Of a stretch of DNA of 64,000 bases, positions 42,972-53,725 are shown piece by piece. Origin of the DNA: Limonium bicolor (Eukaryota; Streptophyta; Magnoliopsida; Caryophyllales; Plumbaginaceae); NCBI GenBank assembly GCA_023374045.1, contig CM041777.1, positions 480,229,594 through 480,293,593 of the forward strand. Direction: 5' to 3'. The number at the start of each line of letters is the position of its first letter. The first letter of the stretch is position 1. Position numbers and translations under genes: made by a program. The notes below the pieces were generated by a model, which did not search any database, was not told where the DNA came from, and was given only the letters and a program-made list of their open reading frames with translations.

Positions 42972-44999
42972 TGTGAGCCTCGATTTTAAACCCTATCCTA
43001 TGTGGATTAAGTTGATTAGGATCTAATCGGGTTTTAGGTCCACTTATAACCTAAGATTAATAACTATGTCATATAACAATAATTATTAAAACCTAAGCTA
43101 GCTCACTGGAACCTATTATGAGTCGCCACCTAATTTTGACCTAGATTAAATTAGGAAAGGAGAGTTCGGGTTCGGGGGCTTGATATTCGACTTAATTAGG
43201 GTTCAATTACTTTCATTACCCTTAGAAGTCGTTTTTCCTCTACTTAGTTTAATTACGGCTTATTACGAGTCGTTTTAACTTAAGTGCGCGAGCTTCTGTT
43301 TTTTTGTGTTTTTTAGCATTTTTTGACAGAAAATTAAAATAAAATTAAAGATTCCTAAACTAGGGTTTCAGAGGCAGAATTAGGTCAAATTTTGTTTCCG
43401 TCCGTGGCTACGGACCTAATGTCCGAACCCGCGGACCCTAGTTAACCTATGTGAACATAAAAGTCGAATTAAACAGAAAACACAATTTTGCAAGGTCCGG
43501 GGCCACGGACAGGATGTCCGTGGGCCCGGACATTATTTTAGAAAACCTAAATTTTGAATTTTTAAAAATCCCGCCGCCGTCCGTGGGCGTCCGGGCTTAC
43601 GGACAGGGAGTCCGGGACCCCGGACATGACGTCCGTGGGTGCGGACCGCCCTCGGACGGCGGCGTTGAGGCTGTTCCCGAAGGTGTTTTTGGCTCAAATT
43701 TTATGGGTGTGTAGCCTGAAAGATGTACAAGACGTTAGTGATTGGAAGTTTTCAATTTGAAATCGAATTTAATGCGAAACTTAACGAACAAGTTAGAAGT
43801 CAGAAACACAAACAAACCTTAATTCAGAAGCAAGGAAAAATCAATTCGGTTAGCAATTTCAACCAGAATCGTATTTTGACCAGAAGGGTTAGAGAATTTG
43901 GTTTTTACCCTGTTTTGATTTCGAAAACTTGTTGTTCCTTCACGTCGGGAATCTCTGAAAGCTTCGTTGGTGGCCGATCCGGTTCGACTTTGACCCGAGC
44001 TTCTGACCTCTTCTTCCTTGTGTTGTTAAGCACGTTTTGGTTCTGTATTTGTGGTGTTTTGATGCTTGGAAGTTCAATGAGAGAAGAAAGAATGTGTTTT
44101 TGGTGATTTTGGGATGATTTCGGTTGAGTTTCGGTGTTGGGAGTGTTGAAAACGTGGGAGGCAAGTAGACGGCTGTGTTTTCTGACTATGGGGATCATCT
44201 ACCTTGCCCTAGGTCGTTTTTTGGAAGGCCTTTTATAGAAAGAGCATGGCCAAGTTGATAGAACAGAAAACCTTGATTTTGTGCTCTAAGAGAATCTGAT
44301 TTTTTTAAAATATGTTGCAAGCCGATGAAAATTATGAAAATTTAACTGAAGGTAAAGAATGATTTTTAGGAATTTTGAGAGTTGGAATCGAGTTATTTTG
44401 ATAAATAACCGATTAGATAAAAATCTCACAATCTGGAATCTCCCAAAATTCATAACTTATTATTGGAAAGTCGAAATTACGAAATTCCAACGGCATTAGT
44501 CTCTAATAATCATCCTATACCTTGTGTTAAAATGTCATGACATTTTGTTTTGATTTCGGTATTTTCCAAAGGAGAGAGAAAATTGCAAAAATGATTGAAT
44601 TTCTCTTTTAAATTTTGGGATAAGGTTCCCAATAAAATAATTTCAGGTTTATGACTGTATGTAGTCATGGTAACCATGTGACAATTTTATTTTAATTTTG
44701 GAAACCTTTTAATTTCTATTTTGAGGCTATTTCATGTGTTAATTATTAAAGAAATTAGCTTATAATATGAATTAAAAGCTAAATTTCCAGAATAAATATT
44801 ATCAGAGAATCATGAAATACCTTTCATAATGACTATGATATTTGGAAGTGTTTGGAGATAATAAACAAGTCATATGAAAATAGAAAATCCCGATAATGTC
44901 CTTGGAAAATCCCGCCTTGGTGCTTTTTGACCCCTTTTGCCCTTTGTAACACGTATGCCTTAGAGACTACTCCGGGGGGTTGAAATTTTGGGTATAACA
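42972..44999 (-). repeat. Element II 5' LTR
   Basis: 2028 bp, opening TGTTATACCC at 44999 (minus) and ending GGCTCACA at 42972. TATAAAAGG box at 44237-44229. Followed by the PBS. Outside it lies the ACCCG duplication and the N-terminal part of the Athila-like gag. Confidence 0.9.
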
Positions 45000-45092
45000 A
45001 CCCGGCTGATTATACATGTTCAAATTCTGCTCAATGTTCATTATTGTAATCGTCGTTTTCAACTGTGCCAACACTCTCATCAACTCATCCAT
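45000..45092 (-). pseudogene. gag: Athila-like gag fragment, N-terminal part
   Basis: The minus-strand frame from ATG at 45092 reads MDELMRVLAQLKTTITIMN and runs into the element II target duplication; it resumes at 35642. Upstream on the minus strand the sequence is GTTTTTTAG|GCAAATATAG, which resembles a splice acceptor, and is then T-rich. The true start may therefore lie further upstream. Confidence 0.45.
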
Positions 45093-46652
45093 GTTATCCT
45101 CTATATTTGCCTAAAAAACAAAAACAAAAACAAGAAAAAGTAAAATAGAACTAAAGATAGAAAAGAAACACAAAAACAAAATTAACTAAATAAATCAACA
45201 CAGAAAAACAAAATATAAATAAAAGATAATGGCTAAAATAAATAACAAATAAAAAAACGAAAACAAAAAAAATGAACAACAAGCAAATCAAATAAAATAA
45301 ACCCTAAAAGTCTAGAACGCAAGCAACGTAATCTAGCTAATCGGAATCAAATCGGCGTATAAGGAATCAAATCGGTGTAAATAAAATGAAGGAGAGCGAT
45401 TAAGAACCATGAGAGAAGGTTTTCTCCAAGAACTTTTAAGAACCTAAATTTTGACTCCACAACAATTATTATTCAAATCACAATGCTCCACATAGATGTA
45501 AGAGGAAAAATTTAAAACTAATATGTGAATTATCTGATATTATTAAAATTTAAATATGGTTCTTAAAATGAGATGGAAGAAAGAGAAATATGAGAAAGAA
45601 TGTTAAGAACTTTTTTAAGTTCTTTGATAATTCTGCTCTTAATTGTAAAAAATTTCTAGATTTATAAAAATAAATAAATTAAAAAAATAGGAATTTAAAC
45701 TGCACGATCCCAAAAATTTGTAGAGGGGCGCCTATGTATACATTAAAAATATTATATTTTATAAATTGGTAATATAATTTAACAAATTAATATATAATTT
45801 TAGTAAAATTTGTGAATTTTGATTCATACACGACTATCCAGATATTGTTATTTACTTCATATACATGTAGCCATCACAAGTAGGGGTAGCCAAAATTTGA
45901 GGTTAATTAGCCGCCATTGGTAGATGATTGAGCTGACATCGGCTTTATCAAAAATAATTGAGATAATATCAAAGCATGTATACAGCGTGCTCAATCATGT
46001 TTTTACCTCTGGCTAGGTACGCTTCATCGGGCATTTGTGTGGGTAAGGCTTTTTTTGTAAAACATATAAGTTTTGTTTTTGTCTTGGTGTTTTTGATAGT
46101 ATACTTGTGGTATAAATAGGTGAATCTCGTGTAGAATCCGTATGGGTCGTGTGTGGATCCTATGTTCGGGTGAGGATTACACGACGGAAGCCTATTCTCC
46201 GTCGCCAGACAGAAGACTTTTTTTCTTTTTGTTTCTTTTATTAGCAGGGAATCATTTATATATATGTAAGAGTAGGTAAGCGGTGAATAATTATTTTTAT
46301 ACTTTTTTTACAATATCATAATAAGATATTAAGTTAAAATTTAAGTCTAGATATATTTTTAAATCGACTTATATTTTAAATAGTAGGTAGTAATTAGTTA
46401 TAATCATTATAGAATAATTTATTATTTATAAAAAAATTTTAATGAGTATATATATGACTATTGTATAATAATTGTTAATCTTATAATATTGTTGTTTATA
46501 CATATATGTAAAAGATGGAGCATATATCAATTCAAAATACATACTTTAATCAAAATAATATTTTTTTTTAAAAAATACAAATTTAAAAATACATTTTTTT
46601 CTAAATTTTAAAAGTGACGTATGATGATTTATATATATATATATAGAAAACA
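45093..46652. other. AT-rich stretch with no recognised gene
   Basis: 45110-45310 is strongly A-rich on the plus strand. TTAAGAACC/GGTTCTTAA words near 45412 and 45560-45620 hint at a small inverted-repeat element, but the arms do not align well. No coding frame is supported. Confidence 0.35.
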
Positions 46653-46745
46653 TGAGTATACACCATGATTCATATACACTATGACTCCATGATTCATATA
46701 CACCATAATTCATATACACTATGACACCATAATTCATATACACAA
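46653..46745. repeat. Short tandem repeat, about 22 bp
   Basis: Four to five units of ATTCATATACACCATGA-type sequence. The array leads directly into the 278-bp array. Confidence 0.75.
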
Positions 46746-48080
46746 TTGTGTACATGTTTCTATCATCAGTGTAAACGTTTATTAACTATTATGGATACAC
46801 AAAATCAAGGTTAAATGAATACATAAAATTAACTCCAGCAACTCAGTTTATCGTTTCCAAGTGTTTATATCCTTCACGTTCATCAATTAGTCATGCTCTA
46901 TAAACTGATAAATGGTAAAGAAATTCGTATACACAATTATTCGATAACGGTCAAAGGAAAAGATATATAACAGTTAGTGTCATCTATTTTAAAATAGTCA
47001 TGGAAACGATTATAGAAGGTTGTGTACATGTTTCTAATCATCAATGGAAACGTTTATAAATTTTTGTGAATACGTAAAATTCAAGGTTAAATGAATACGT
47101 GAAATCGACTCCGACAAGTCAATTTATTGTTTCCAAAATAGCTTCAGGTTTATCAATCACTCAAGCTTTGAAAACTGATAAATGGTAAAGAAAAATATAT
47201 TCTTATACACATTGTGCGATAAGAACAACCAAAGGAAACGATATATAACAGTTAGTGTCACTTTTTTTAAAATTAGGGATGGAAACGATTATAGGATGTT
47301 GTGTACATGTTACTAATCATCCGTTGAAATGTTTATAAATTATCGTGGATACATAAAAACCAAGGTTAATGAATATGTAACATCGACTCCAATAACTCAA
47401 TTTATTGTTTCCAAACTAACCTTCAGGTTTATCAATCACTCAAGCTTTGAAAAAAGATAAATGGTAAAGAAAAATATATTCTTATACACAATGTGTGATA
47501 AGAACGACCAGAGGAAATGATATATAACAGTTAATGTCACCATTTTTTAAAATAGTGATAGAAACGATTATAGGAGATTGTGTACATGTTTCTAATCATC
47601 CGTTGAAACGTTTTAAATCATCATGGATACATAAAAACCAAGGTTAATGAATACAGAAAATCGATTCAAATAACTCAGTTTATTGTATCAAAAATAATCT
47701 TCAGGTTTATCAATCACTTAAGCTTTAAAAACTGATAAATGGTAAAGAAAAATATATTCTTATACACAATGTGTGATAAGAATAGCCAAAGAAATGATAT
47801 ATAACAGTTAGTGTCACTTTTTTAAAAAAAATTAGTGATGAAAATGATTATAGAAGGTTGCGTACATGATTCTAATCATCCGTGGAAACGTTTATAAATT
47901 ATCGTGGATACATAAAAACCAAGGTTAATGAATACATAAAATCGACTCCAATAATTCAGTTTATTGTTTCCAAAATAACCTTTAGGTTATCAATCATTTA
48001 AGCTTTGTAAACAGATAAATGCTAAAAAATATAGATTCTTGTACATAATGATGCGATAAGAACGATCAAAGAAAACAATA
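46746..48080. repeat. Tandem array of about 278-bp unit, five copies
   Basis: Units begin TTGTGTACATGTTTCT at 46746, 47020, 47299, 47578 and 47858 (periods 274, 279, 279, 280), the last truncated. Shared blocks include AAACGTTTATAAATTATCGTGG, AACCAAGGTTAATGAATAC and GATAAATGGTAAAGAAA. Copies differ by substitutions and small indels. No coding frame is shared. Satellite-like, or an array derived from a transposon. Confidence 0.88.
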
Positions 48081-48081
48081 T

Positions 48082-48185
48082 ACATTCTCATAATTGAATA
48101 TGTACATTCTCACATTTGAACATGTACATCATCACATTAGAACATGTACATTCTCACATTAAAATATATACATCCTCACATTAAA
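48082..48185. repeat. Tandem repeat, about 24 bp
   Basis: Five units of the type TGTACATTCTCACATTAGAACA, placed between the 278-bp and 176-bp arrays. Confidence 0.8.
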
Positions 48186-48855
48186 GTATAGAACGACTTC
48201 CAAATAGATTACCCTAGCCCCACACACCCTAAAACCCACCCTAGGAAAGTTAAAAAATGTCAAAGGAATTTTTAGGGTTTGTAGTGGGGGGTTTAGGGTT
48301 TAACGAGCCTAAACCTGCTACCACAAACCCTAAAAACATGTTGAGTTAGTTTCTACAATATAAAGTACAAAACAAATTCCAAATCGATTACCCTACCCCC
48401 TAAAACACCCCAAACCCCACCCTAGGAAAGCTAAAAACATTGAAGACATTTTTAGGTTTGTGGTAGCGGGTTTCGGTAGACTCTAAACCTACTACTACAA
48501 ACCCTAAAAACCTGTCGAGTTAGTTGTTACAATATAAAGTACAGAACAAATTCCAAATAGATTACCCTACCCCCCCCCCCCCCCCAACACCCCAAATCCA
48601 CCACAGGAAAGCTAAAAACGTCGAAGTCATTTCTAGGGCTTGTAGTGCAGGGTTTAGGGTCTAACAAAACCACAAACCCTAAAAACCTGTCGAGTCAGTA
48701 ATGACAATATAAAGTGTATAACTAATGCCAAAAAGATTACTCTACCCCCCCCCCCCAACACCCTAAAAACCAACCCTAGGAAAGCTAAAACATCGAAGAC
48801 ATTTTTAGGGTTTGTAGTGCAGGGTTTAGGGTCCTTAAAAACCTGTCGACATTTG
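48186..48855. repeat. Tandem array of about 176-bp unit, four copies, telomere-like words
   Basis: Units with TTCCAAAT-AGATTACCCTA start at 48198, 48377, 48551 and about 48725 (periods 179, 174, 174). Each contains a C run (up to 17 bp at about 48570-48586) and TTTAGGGTTTGTAGT, some with GGGTTTAGGGTTTA, which resembles plant telomeric TTTAGGG. These are isolated telomere-like words, not a telomeric tract. Confidence 0.85.
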
Positions 48856-49141
48856 TGCTCTTACTATTTTAGTAGCTTAAATTCAAATTAAGATTTATTA
48901 TAGTTTATTTTATAGTTTTCTCTTCAACTTCACTCGGATAAAATAAGTTTTAAATTCAAAACTTAGTTCTTTTAGACTACAAATAAAAAATATAGTTTTC
49001 TCTTTAGACCAATTTTTAGTTAAGTTACCAAATTGTCAATATTATCTTACTTAAGTATAATACTTATAATCCTTTTAAATAAATTTTATTAGATAATGAA
49101 ACTTAAAGAAAAAGTAACTCATAATATATATAAGGTTCTAT

Positions 49142-49183
<42 letters not shown>

Positions 49184-50568
49184 TTAATCTATCTATATAT
49201 ATATATACTTAATCTATATATTCATTGGTAATCATTTTATTATAATTATCTCAGCAAAAGGAGTAATAAAACAAAAAACTTTTTTCTTCATAGATTCGTA
49301 GGTCATCTCTCCTGGTTCAAAAACAATTTATAAAAATGATGAATCACACGCAAATGCCTTCCACAAAATATATATCCACATCCCCTGAGTGTATTTGTGA
49401 ACGGTCTGGATTCAATCCGTCAATGACGGAAAAATTGCATCCGTGACAAAACTTTTACCGCCTATGTTCTACTCCAACACTACTACGTTCTACTTCAATA
49501 CTATACTAATACATATAAAACAACTACAAAACAGTCAAATCAAAAGAACCGTAAAACAGTCATACCAAACAGTATATGATCCGTTCAGTAATGACATTAA
49601 TACTACTTTAGAGATGAATTGGAGACGAATCTCCCTTTATTTTCATCTCTGGCAGAAGCTGAATGACAGATTAATCTAAGAAGAGGAGCTGATGGGTAAA
49701 CGCGGGTATTGCCGCGTTTCAGTACATTCATCTGGTAGAGGGAGAATGATAAAGAATTCTGGTCCTAATTATCCTTGTCCAGCTCAGCTCCCAGCCTGTG
49801 TACGCTTACAACTATATTCAATTTTAAGGATAGTGTAGTCATTTACACATCTCACATATACATATTCCCATGTCAAAAACGAACGGGTATATTTCTAATG
49901 GACTTGGGCTGATGAGATTAATCCACCTAGATTAACCTCATCTAAAAGGGGTCAGCCGAAAACGAACGAGATAATCCTAATACACCTATTAGAGATGTGA
50001 AATTGTGACTTATTGTTACACGTTGGAGGATAACGGCAAATGACGGATAAGGTGATAAGAAATTAGAAGACATTATTGGTCTGCTAACAACCAAATATGC
50101 TTAACCTTTCAAAAAAAAAAAAAACAATGCTTAAAGTTGTATATAAATCCTGGTGGCTAATAAATAGTCTTCGTTTGAGATCAAAAAAAGATTTTCATCT
50201 ACTTCACCTAAAAAATGTGTTTTAACTACTCGAAAAATATTAGCAATTGTAAAAAAGGGTAAATAAGGATGCCTTTGATTACCATTTCTCGTTTATAATA
50301 TTAGCAGCATATGTACACGTATGGAATAAGGTGATGGTTTTGATGATCGACGAGGTACGTACTCTGTATACCTCTTTATGGCTGATATCATCGACTAATG
50401 TATGTACATTTATAATTATATGCGACTAATTAGCCAATAATGTGAAAATTAAACTTGTGTATCATCCTAGAGAGAGTCGGAGATGGGGAAGGAGGGGACC
50501 ATCAATATCGAGGGCCGGGATCAATGAAAAATTGTAATATATATTGGACTTCATATATATTAAGTTAG
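48856..50568. other. AT-rich flank with TA microsatellite
   Basis: A (TA)n run lies at about 49143-49182. The rest contains no recognised gene or repeat. Short open frames here have no domain or supporting context. Confidence 0.4.
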
Positions 50569-50772
50569 TGTTACATACTAAGTAGTTATATATAGTAGTA
50601 TTTATTTCTATAAGTGAAATATAGCAGGTCGCTCATTCCTTCTTTTTTGTTTTCTCGGTTTATAATATTCAGAACAGAACGCCGTGCTTGGGGCTCCCTC
50701 TCTGCTCTCACATTCTCTGTACAGTTTCTTTCTCTTCTGAAATAATCAAGAACATGGTTCATTTCTTCTTCA
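50569..50772 (+). repeat. 5' LTR of a plus-strand Ty1/copia element
   Basis: It ends TTCTTCTTCA directly before a PBS TGGTATCA. The start TGTTACATACTAAG at 50569 is inferred from TG...CA rules. At 204 bp it is short but within the copia range. No partner LTR is in the window. Confidence 0.45.
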
Positions 50773-50785
50773 TGGTATCAAAAGC
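50773..50785 (+). other. Primer-binding site (initiator Met tRNA) of copia element
   Basis: TGGTATCAAAAGC resembles the TGGTATCAGAGC sequence complementary to the 3' end of initiator methionine tRNA, used by most plant copia elements. Confidence 0.7.
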
Positions 50786-50815
50786 CTCAAGCTCTGAATC
50801 TCTTCAAGCACTTCA

Positions 50816-51119
50816 ATGGCGAAGGAAGGTGGACAAGGAGAGAAACCTGAAATCTCATAAATAGAAGAGAATGAAGATTCAGTATTTACGGGAAACCAAA
50901 CGAATCCGTTGCAAGTTGAAGACCCTCTCTACCTTAGTAACAACGAAACCCTTTCATCGATTCTTTTTTTTTTAGGCACCTTCATCGATTCTTACCTGGA
51001 AGTTCGATGGGGAATCGTTAGGAGAGTGGAAACGGAGCTTTATGATTACGCTGAAGGCAAAGAATAAGTTCTCGTAATTCCTCGAAGGAAAAATCAACAA
51101 GCCTGTTAAGAGTGGGTAC
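50816..51119 (+). pseudogene. gag: Ty1/copia gag N-terminus relic
   Basis: After the PBS an ATG at 50816 starts MAKEGGQGEKPEIS and then hits a stop. In other frames the sequence continues with NPLQVEDPLYLSNNE and FDGESLGEWKRSFMITLKAK, then KINKPVKSG, the standard layout of copia gag N-termini (the region with the SW...M..AL.aKnK pattern). It is broken by stops and frameshifts and cut at 51119 by the minus-strand copia element. Confidence 0.65.
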
Positions 51120-51358
51120 TGATAAAACGTGAACGAGAATAAAGAACAGAGAAGTAATTCTTGTATTCTAATATCAGAAAGTAAAGATGGTTTCAATTCA
51201 GTATACTTCTCATACCAAGACTTAACCCTATATTTGTACTCTCCTTCCACTGTACTAAACTCTCTACAGCTGACCTTTGACACTAACTAATAGAGCTGTT
51301 ACATGTAACAAACATACGGGAGGGATAAGCTAATAAACTGAAAGATTATATGGTAACC
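51120..51358 (-). repeat. 3' LTR of a minus-strand Ty1/copia element
   Basis: Its outer end reads TGATAAAACG on the plus strand (ATCA on the minus). On the minus strand the inner side is preceded by ACTTGAAGGGGGGAGA, a copia-type polypurine tract at about 51359-51374. The expected TG at the inner boundary reads GG, so that end is slightly uncertain. About 239 bp. It interrupts the plus-strand copia gag. Confidence 0.6.
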
Positions 51359-51429
51359 TCTCCCCCCTTCAAGTTTGCCCAGTGGGCGGACTTTGCCAAA
51401 CTATGGCTGCAAGCGAACATAAGCTCCAC

Positions 51430-51835
51430 AATTACAACATAATACTACACCCTTTTCATTCCTAGTCTTCTGGTGATGATAGGATAGTCTTTTCCAGCAA
51501 GTGTTTTGGTAAGGATAGCATCCAACTGTTGATGTGATGGGATGAACTCCACATTTATGATCCCTTCTCGAATCTTCTATCTGACGAAATGGCAGTCGAC
51601 TTCGATGTGTTTTGTTCGCTCGTGAAAGACTGGATTCCTTGCAATGTGCACTGCTGACTGGCGATTAGATTTCAGAGGTATTGGCATGATTTGTTTTTAC
51701 CCCCAGTTCATGGACTAGTCTGGTTAACCAGCTAATCTCTGCTGTTGCCTGTCGTAGAGATCTATATTATGCCTCTGCAGAAGATAAGGCTACTTGTCCC
51801 TGCTTCTTTGCCTTCCAGGAAATGGGTGATCCACC
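51430..51835 (-). pseudogene. pol: Ty1/copia RNase H, C-terminal part
   Basis: On the minus strand it reads SWKAKKQGQVALSSAEA, then [33 protein letters not shown] and QLDAILTK, the conserved order of copia RNase H. Two or more stops and frameshifts break it. It continues directly from 62257-64000 when the LTR element between them (51836-62256) is ignored. The domain degrades the RNA strand of the element's RNA/DNA hybrid. Confidence 0.85.
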
Positions 51836-52397
51836 TGACAAGGGCAAGAATATGACGAAGGCAAGAGGGTCAAAACGGTCCAGGCCACAGATCCCGATCC
51901 GGACCCCGGGCCCCCTTCAGGACCTTGTTCGGGCTCCAGTTTGGGCACCAAACATCGTTCCGGCCCGCATTCTATAAACAAGTCCCGTATTCCGGCTTCG
52001 CACACCATGACCAGGACCCATGTTCCGGCTTCGCACACCATGACCAGGAGCCATGTTCCGGCTTCGTACTCCATGACCGGATCTCGCACCCTACACTTTG
52101 AGGCCGGAAGACTTTATAAGGAAAGAAGTGCCAAAACTAGAGGGGTGGCTCCAATAAAGTAATACTACATGTATAAGGATTAAGAGATAGGCCTCACTCT
52201 CGAAAGTCTATAAATAGAGATGGGAGGCTCATTTGTAAAAAAACAAGATTAGAAGAGAGAGAAAACACTAGAAAGCTCTCTAAAGTTGTAATAACAAAGG
52301 AAGTAATAAAGAGATTGTCAATAAGTGGATGTAGGCTGGATTATGGCCGAACCACTATTAGTTCGTGAGATTAGAGGAACCAGATTATGTATTTTCA
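51836..52397 (+). repeat. Element III 5' LTR
   Basis: 562 bp, TGACAAGGGC...TATTTTCA. It contains three tandem 33-bp units (51991-52089, each with TTCCGGCTTCG...CCATGACC) and a TATAAATAG box at 52209-52217. The short frames it encodes on both strands recur in the right LTR only because the LTRs are identical. Confidence 0.93.
52209..52217 (+). promoter_or_regulatory. TATA box in element III LTR
   Basis: TATAAATAG in element orientation, about 190 bp before the LTR end; repeated at 62067-62075 in the right LTR. Confidence 0.6.
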
Positions 52398-52416
52398 TTG
52401 GCGCCGTCTGTGGGAA
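52398..52416 (+). other. Primer-binding site of element III
   Basis: TTGGCGCCGTCTGTGGGAA directly after the LTR. This is a PBS form seen in plant Ty3/gypsy elements of the Tat group. Confidence 0.8.
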
Positions 52417-53500
52417 ACGGACAACCGAAATGGTAACCACGATTCAACCACGACGGGAGTAATTGTTCGTTCGAAGGAAGATCGAAAAAATTCACCAACT
52501 TCATTCGAGGAATTACCCGGGAGTCTACAAGTCGCATCGTTAACTACATTCTCTTCTCGGTCGCGCCAATTACAGCGCTCGATAGAATCAAGACCTAAGG
52601 AGGTAACAGAGGGTAGAGGAGATCAAGAAAATGAACGTAGCAAGGGAACCTTCGGTCGCTGAGGCTTTGAAGAGATGATTCAACTCATTAATGGAGAATA
52701 AATCCAAGTCTCGGGTGGAGAATTGAAAGAGGTTTATGATTGCGAAAGAAGAATCACGAGGGAAATCAGTAGCGTTGAGCAAATCAGGATCGAAGGATCA
52801 GACTGACGATGCCGGTCCAATTTCGCACCTCGATAAAAGACAATGCGGAAGAACAAGAGGATGAAAGGACCGCTTCTTCTACTTCAGAAATCGGAAACAC
52901 CACAACAAGTCGGTTGCTACTTTCAAAAGATGAAGGAAGAAATTCGAACTAAATCGATTTTTGTTCACCTCAAAGTCGACTCCATCAACCGAAATGCAAG
53001 CGGCAAAGGAATAAGAACGATCGTCAAAATCATTTATAAACATTCTACGTGTGCGGTCGAGAAATTCAAGATTCTCGTCAAATATTGATCGAAGAAGAGA
53101 CAAAGAAGTTTCTATTGTCGTCAAAGAGTATTTTCGCTGGAATGAAGTGAAAGACAATTGTGCGATTAAACGAAGACGAAAGTACAAAATCAAAATCGAA
53201 GGCCTAGAAGGATGAAGAAATCAACCGAAGTGCAAATACCGGACAAAGATCAAAATTCTAGATCTACCAAATGCCGAGTGGCCGCTTATTTTTCTGAACT
53301 TCTTATCAACATCTTCTCTATTTGCAAAGTTAAGAAGCGGCATTGATCCGGCGCAACTTCAAAACCAGGAACAAGATTGCCAGATGGAGTTCTTCAAATA
53401 ATCGGCCGATATCTTTCAAATAGACGGGAGGCCGCACCTCAGCTCATGACCGGAAGGCATCGACCGGAAGTGTAATCTCATGGCCAGGCATAGCGCCGGA
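52417..53500 (+). pseudogene. Element III gag-like leader, non-functional
   Basis: The ATG nearest the PBS (about 52430) is followed by a stop after ten codons. An overlapping frame (52387-52662) is Ser/Arg/Glu-rich without a domain. The region is purine-rich with many AAGAA/GATCGAA words like a decayed gag, but no conserved motif can be named. Confidence 0.35.
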
Positions 53501-53559
53501 AGGCATAAGCAATTGGAACATTGTGCAAGCATCAAGAGCTAATCGTTAAAGACCTCTTT

Positions 53560-53725
53560 GGCCACATCGAATTTACTTGGCCGCAACAAAACTCTTTGGC
53601 CGCACCGAATTTACTTGGCCGCAACAAAACTCTTTGGCCGCACCGAATTTACTTGGCCGCAACAAAACTCTTTGGCCGCACCGAATTTACTTGGCCGCAA
53701 CAAAACTCTTTGGCCGCAACAAAGG
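53560..53725. repeat. 39-bp tandem array in element III
   Basis: About four units of GAATTTACTTGGCCGCAACA followed by AAACTCTTTGGCCGCACC. Similar TTGGCCGCA words are scattered at 54610, 54800, 54835 and 55040. Open frames across the array are repeat artefacts. Confidence 0.85.

Larger units (their letters stand above)
35648..44999 (-). mobile_element. Element II: complete non-autonomous Tat/Ogre-like LTR retrotransposon (gag only)
   Basis: Two 2028-bp LTRs (35648-37675 and 42972-44999) are flanked by a perfect 5-bp target duplication ACCCG (35643-35647 and 45000-45004). Minus-strand order: 5' LTR, PBS, leader, gag, a 3.4-kb non-coding region with tandem repeats, PPT, 3' LTR. LTRs differ at about 15 positions plus small indels by eye (under 1 percent), so insertion is fairly recent. 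Total 9352 bp. No protease, reverse transcriptase or integrase is readable. LTR ends, PBS and leader are related to element I. Confidence 0.92.

Noticed and set aside
45412..45645. Possible MITE with TTAAGAACC ends
   Set aside because: Arms align poorly beyond short words and no target duplication could be fixed.
48186..48855. Possible telomere or interstitial telomere
   Set aside because: TTTAGGG occurs only as isolated words within a 176-bp unit, not as a continuous heptamer tract.
51790..52089. 99-codon minus frame with VMVCEAGTWVL repeats and the plus frame with ASHTMTR repeats
   Set aside because: They derive from three 33-bp units in the LTR; 33 bp keeps any frame open. The same frames recur in the right LTR because the LTRs are identical.
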